Below are positions 60,860-64,000 of a stretch of DNA of 64,000 bases, piece by piece. The notes beneath the pieces were generated by a model, which saw only the letters and a program-made list of their open reading frames with translations, searched no databases and was not told the DNA's origin. Every line of letters starts with the position of its first letter. Positions within the stretch are counted from its first letter, which is position 1. A program made the position numbers and the translations under genes. This DNA comes from Ga0077555 sp050187415 (GTDB lineage Bacteria; Pseudomonadota; Alphaproteobacteria; Rhizobiales; Hyphomicrobiaceae). The DNA lies in contig JBFWXN010000008.1 in assembly GCA_050187415.1 (NCBI GenBank), positions 1 through 64,000 of the forward strand. Reading direction: 5' to 3'.

Positions 60860-61167
60860 CCGGTGTCGCTCGAGCCCGCGAAGCGTGAATGGTCCTTGCT
60901 AGACGATGCGTGCCACAGGCGCACGAAAAGACTGCCAAGAGCGCCCTTCGCCTGCCTGAACACCAACGCCTGAATTTCGATGGCGACCAAATGATCGCCG
61001 CCGAAGCGTTCTTCCGGCGAGAGATGGATACCATCTGCCGCGGATAGTCAACCTCCCGCCATTTTGGTCAACCCGATGGTTCTGTCCTTACTGGAACACG
61101 GATGCTAGCATTTTCCAGCAGGCCTCGAACCAGAGGCTGCACATTCGATGTGTAAGGAGGAAATACA
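60860..61167. other. Divergent regulatory region between livG and second binding-protein gene
   Basis: The 308 bp contain no gene. They separate the minus-strand Liv operon from the plus-strand binding-protein gene and must contain both promoters. A good ribosome site AAGGAGG (61154-61160) sits at its right end, 7 nt before the TTG start at 61168. No clear operator was identified. Confidence 0.6.
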
Positions 61168-62391
61168 TTGAAGGGAATGCTCTCATTCAAAGCCGGCTTC
61201 GTAGCCGCCAGCTTCGCGATGTTTTTCGCCGCGACCCCAGGCGCCGCCCAGGTGAGCGACGACGTCGTCAGGATTGGCGTCTTGACCGACATGTCCAGTC
61301 TGTACGCAGACATCAATGGACCTGGCGCAGTAGTGGCCACGAAAATGGCCGTTGAAGACTTTGGCGGCACAGTTCTCGGCAAAAAGATCGAAGTGATTTC
61401 GGGCGACGTCCAGAACAAACCCGACGTTGCCGTGTCGATAGCCGGCAGGTGGATCGATGCCGACGGCGTCGACGTTATCCTCGGCACAGGTGGCTCGGCC
61501 TCGTCACTCGCGACATCCCGCGTTGCAGCCGACAAGAACAGGATCTACCTCGCGACGGACCCAGCGTCCTCCGACCTCACTGGCAAGGCGTGCACAGCTA
61601 CGACCATTCACTGGGTTTACGACACCGTGGCGCTCGCCAACGGTACGGGTTCTGCCGTCGTCAAGGCCGGTGGCAAGAATTGGTATTTTCTGACGGCCGA
61701 CTATGCATTCGGCCATGCGCTGGAGCGCGATGTGACCGCAGTCGTTGTCGCCAACGGCGGGAAAGTCATCGGCAGCGTACGACATCCGCTGAACACATCC
61801 GACTTCTCCTCGTTTCTTCTGCAGGCCCAAAGCTCCAAGGCCCAGATCATCGGTCTGGCCAACGCTGGCGGCGACACCATCAACTCGATCAAGCAGGCCG
61901 CTGAATTCGGCATCGTGCAGAGCGGGCAAAGCCTCGCCGGGCTGCTCGTCTTCGTCTCCGATGTGCACAGCATTGGGCTGAAGCTGGCTCAGGGACTGAA
62001 ACTGACCGAGGCCTTTTACTGGGATCTCAATGAAGGCACCCGCGCCTTCTCCAAGCGATGGAGCGCGCAGATGAACGGGCGGATGCCAACCAGCATCCAA
62101 GCCGGATATTACTCGGCGGTGATGCACTATCTGAACGCCATAAAGGCAAGCGGTACCGACGAAACGACGAAGGTCATGGCCAAGATGAAGGACATGCCGA
62201 CCGACGACGCTCTGTTCGGCAAGGGCTACATCCGCAAGGACGGCCGCAAGATGCACAAGATGTATCTGTTCGAGGTCAAGAAGCCCGAGGAGAGCAAGGG
62301 CGCATGGGACTACTATAAGCTGGTGCGGGAAATTCCCGGCGAGGAAGCCTTCCGCCCGATGGACAAGGGCGGTTGCCCGCTGGTGAAATAG
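61168..62391 (+). CDS. ABC transporter substrate-binding protein (paralogue 2)
   Basis: The 407-residue protein has a Sec signal (SFAMFFAATPGAAQ) and the same binding-protein family as the gene at 58141: IHWVYDTVALANGTGSAVV, ADYAFGHALERDV and GLANAGGDTINSIKQAAEFG are shared with small changes. It starts with TTG, 7 nt after AAGGAGG; an ATG at 61177 is a less likely start. Divergence from paralogue 1 is moderate, so ligand preference may differ. It has no permease of its own in the window and may share LivH/LivM. Confidence 0.92.
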   Translation: MKGMLSFKAGFVAASFAMFFAATPGAAQVSDDVVRIGVLTDMSSLYADINGPGAVVATKMAVEDFGGTVLGKKIEVISGDVQNKPDVAVSIAGRWIDADGVDVILGTGGSASSLATSRVAADKNRIYLATDPASSDLTGKACTATTIHWVYDTVALANGTGSAVVKAGGKNWYFLTADYAFGHALERDVTAVVVANGGKVIGSVRHPLNTSDFSSFLLQAQSSKAQIIGLANAGGDTINSIKQAAEFGIVQSGQSLAGLLVFVSDVHSIGLKLAQGLKLTEAFYWDLNEGTRAFSKRWSAQMNGRMPTSIQAGYYSAVMHYLNAIKASGTDETTKVMAKMKDMPTDDALFGKGYIRKDGRKMHKMYLFEVKKPEESKGAWDYYKLVREIPGEEAFRPMDKGGCPLVK

Positions 62392-62423
62392 TTGCTGGAA
62401 TCGACGGCTCTATGAAAAATACC

Positions 62424-62462
62424 GAGGGCCGCGCATCGAGCACGTGCGCTGCCCTCATTTTT
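62424..62462 (+). terminator. Terminator between convergent genes
   Basis: GAGGGC-C-GCGCA pairs with TGCGC-T-GCCCTC around a TCGAGCACG loop, followed by ATTTTT. An A-run precedes the stem (62414-62419), so it can serve both the plus-strand binding-protein gene and the minus-strand pump gene. Confidence 0.8.
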
Positions 62463-62474
62463 CGTCCGACTTGG

Positions 62475-64000
62475 TTATTCCGCCGGCTGCGGCGTTGGGG
62501 GCAACGGCGGTTGGTTGCCATCGGCGGTGGCTCGTCTCCGGCCGGCAAATCGGCGGCACAGAACGTAGAATACCGGCGTGAAGATAACGCCGAACAGCGT
62601 CACGCCGATCATGCCCGAAAAGACGGCCGTGCCAAGCGTTTGACGCAGCTCCGCTCCGGCTCCCGTGGCCCAGACGAGCGGCGCCACGCCAAGGATGAAC
62701 GCGAGCGAGGTCATGATGATGGGCCTCAGCCTGAGCCGCGCGGCTTCGACGGCGGCCTCGAACCGGTTCCGGCCTTGATCTTCGAGTTGCTTCGCGAACT
62801 CGACGATGAGAATCGCATTCTTCGCTGCAAGCCCGATCAGCACGATGAATCCTACCTGCGTGAGAATATTGTTGTCCTGACCGCGCAGAACCACGCCGGT
62901 GATCGAAGCGATCAGGCACATCGGAACGATCAGGATCACCGCCAAGGGCAGCGTCAGGCTCTCGTACTGAGCCGCTAGAACGAGAAACACGAACACCACC
63001 GCAAGGGCAAAAACGAAGAGCGCCGTATCGCCGGCCCGAAGCTGCTGGAATGCCAGCGTCGTCCACTCGTAGGCAAAGCCCGGCGGCAAGGTCTCTGCCG
63101 CCATCTTCTCCATGATCTTGATTGCCTCGCCCTGGGAAACCCCTGGCGCCGGTGCACCGTCGAGCTCGGCAGCTGGATAGAGATTGTAGCGCGGAACGCG
63201 ATAGGGGCCGGACACGTCCCTGAGGGTCGCGAACGTGGCGAGGGGAACGGGCTCGCCACTCTGATTGCGGACCCGTATTTTCCAAATATCCTCCGGCCTC
63301 AGCCGAAAACGCTCGTCGGCCTGGGCGGTAACGCGGAACGTGCGTCCCAGGAGATTGAAGTCGTTGACGTACGCCGAGCCGAGAAATGTCTGCAGCTCGC
63401 GAAATACGTCCGGCAACCGCACACCGAGCAGCTGGGCCTTCGTCCGATCGATGTCGAGGTAGACCTGGGGCGTCGAGGTCTCGAACAGCGAGAAGACGCG
63501 GCTGAGCCCATCCGTCTGAGCGGCTTTGCCCATCATGTTGAAGACGACCTTCTGCAATTCCTGCGATCCGGCCCCGCCTCGATCCTCAATCATCATACGA
63601 AAGCCACCGGCCGTGCCGATGCCGCGCACCGGCGGCGGACGCACCACGAAAATCAACCCGTCGCGGATCGGTGCCAACTTCGCGTTGAGCGCCGCATAAA
63701 TTGCCTCGACTGACTTCTGCGGATCCTTCGCTCGTTCGTTGAAAGGCTCGAGCACGGTGAAGATCGCTCCCGAGTTCGGCGCCGTTGTGAACGTCGCGCC
63801 GGAGAACCCTACGATGTTCACCGCATGCGCCACGCCCGGCACCTGAAGCGCGAGATCGCCCACCCGACGGTTGACTTCGTCGGTACGCGAGAGGGATGCT
63901 CCACCCGGTAGCTGCACCACGATGATGATGTAGCCAAGGTCAAGTTGGGGAATGAACCCCACGGGCGTCCGGCGAAACTCGTTCAGGCCGCCCGCGATGA
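62475..64000 (-). CDS. RND efflux permease, HAE1/AcrB type (partial, 5' end outside window)
   Basis: The frame is open to the right edge, where it reads GGLNEFRRTPVGFIPQLDLGY, the segment following helix 7 in AcrB-like pumps. So only the C-terminal half of a roughly 1050-residue permease is present. The second periplasmic loop (RPPPVRGIGTAGGFRMMIED) and helices 8-12 follow (AGDTALFVFALAVVFVFLVLAAQYE, GLAAKNAILIVEFA with the conserved lysine, GVIFTPVFYVLCRR). It is not close to the pump at 14107, which has a different start region. Neighbouring adaptor genes would lie to the right of the window. Confidence 0.93.
   Translation of the reverse strand, partial: IAGGLNEFRRTPVGFIPQLDLGYIIIVVQLPGGASLSRTDEVNRRVGDLALQVPGVAHAVNIVGFSGATFTTAPNSGAIFTVLEPFNERAKDPQKSVEAIYAALNAKLAPIRDGLIFVVRPPPVRGIGTAGGFRMMIEDRGGAGSQELQKVVFNMMGKAAQTDGLSRVFSLFETSTPQVYLDIDRTKAQLLGVRLPDVFRELQTFLGSAYVNDFNLLGRTFRVTAQADERFRLRPEDIWKIRVRNQSGEPVPLATFATLRDVSGPYRVPRYNLYPAAELDGAPAPGVSQGEAIKIMEKMAAETLPPGFAYEWTTLAFQQLRAGDTALFVFALAVVFVFLVLAAQYESLTLPLAVILIVPMCLIASITGVVLRGQDNNILTQVGFIVLIGLAAKNAILIVEFAKQLEDQGRNRFEAAVEAARLRLRPIIMTSLAFILGVAPLVWATGAGAELRQTLGTAVFSGMIGVTLFGVIFTPVFYVLCRRFAGRRRATADGNQPPLPPTPQPAE

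Noticed and set aside
1..64000. CRISPR array, rRNA genes or origin of replication
   Set aside because: I looked for regularly spaced repeats, rRNA signatures and DnaA-box clusters and saw none.

Overview
The window looks like the chromosome of a GC-rich alphaproteobacterium, probably of the Hyphomicrobiales. Supporting signs are a complete branched-chain amino-acid type ABC operon, an HWE-family histidine kinase, a small DUF4167-like protein, an acyl-polyisoprenyl type exopolysaccharide locus and dense ATGA-coupled genes. I cannot name the genus from sequence alone.

Layout. 1-3576 (minus): a four-gene catabolic-looking operon (polysaccharide-deacetylase fold protein, ketopantoate-reductase-like protein, 3-hydroxyisobutyrate-dehydrogenase-like protein, metallo-beta-lactamase-fold protein cut by the left edge). 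4288-5930: a tRNA-Gly(TCC) gene carrying a 1.57-kb integrated element bounded by a perfect 45-bp repeat of the tRNA 3' part. The element holds three short overlapping genes (unknown, YopX-like, MtlR/HEPN-like) and paired CTGCAA boxes at both ends, but no integrase. 6019-9839 (minus): a five-gene operon headed by a GrdB-like selenoprotein, read through an in-frame UGA followed by a bacterial SECIS-like hairpin, then a glutaredoxin-like protein, a cysteine-dioxygenase-like cupin, an enoyl-CoA hydratase and a flavin monooxygenase.

10764-18088: a sulfide-response island. A sulfide:quinone oxidoreductase with all three expected cysteines, a DUF2892 membrane protein and a thioredoxin-2 zinc-ribbon remnant lie next to an ArsR-family repressor whose two cysteines have the spacing known from SqrR/BigR. 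The same operator (TCTAATkTAGA) sits over the -10 box of two look-alike promoters. Divergent from the repressor is an RND efflux pair followed by a methyltransferase.

18284-49277 (all minus): a 31-kb exopolysaccharide cluster. It contains regulation and export functions (PHP tyrosine phosphatase CpsB, outer-membrane export lipoprotein, Wzz/BY-kinase, J-domain protein, unknown TPR-like protein), an acyltransferase, an ABC exporter-like protein, a PglF-PglE-PglD-PglC-like set that would make and load a diacetamido sugar, two Wzy/ligase-type membrane proteins, FnlA-FnlB-FnlC for UDP-N-acetyl-L-fucosamine with a WbuB-like transferase, a second glycosyltransferase, a heparinase-fold protein with its bi-domain oxidoreductase, and WecB-WecC for UDP-ManNAcA. 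The predicted repeat unit therefore combines acetamido sugars and an aminouronic acid.

49898-56024: a glutathione transferase, a PaiB-type flavin-binding protein, a decayed IS5-type transposase fragment, an HWE histidine kinase with its response regulator, a cold-shock protein with a strong terminator and two small proteins. 56134-62391: a Liv-type ABC operon (LivG, LivF, substrate-binding protein, LivH, LivM) with a paralogous substrate-binding protein gene reading divergently. 62475-64000: the C-terminal half of a second RND pump, cut by the right edge. No rRNA or CRISPR array was seen.
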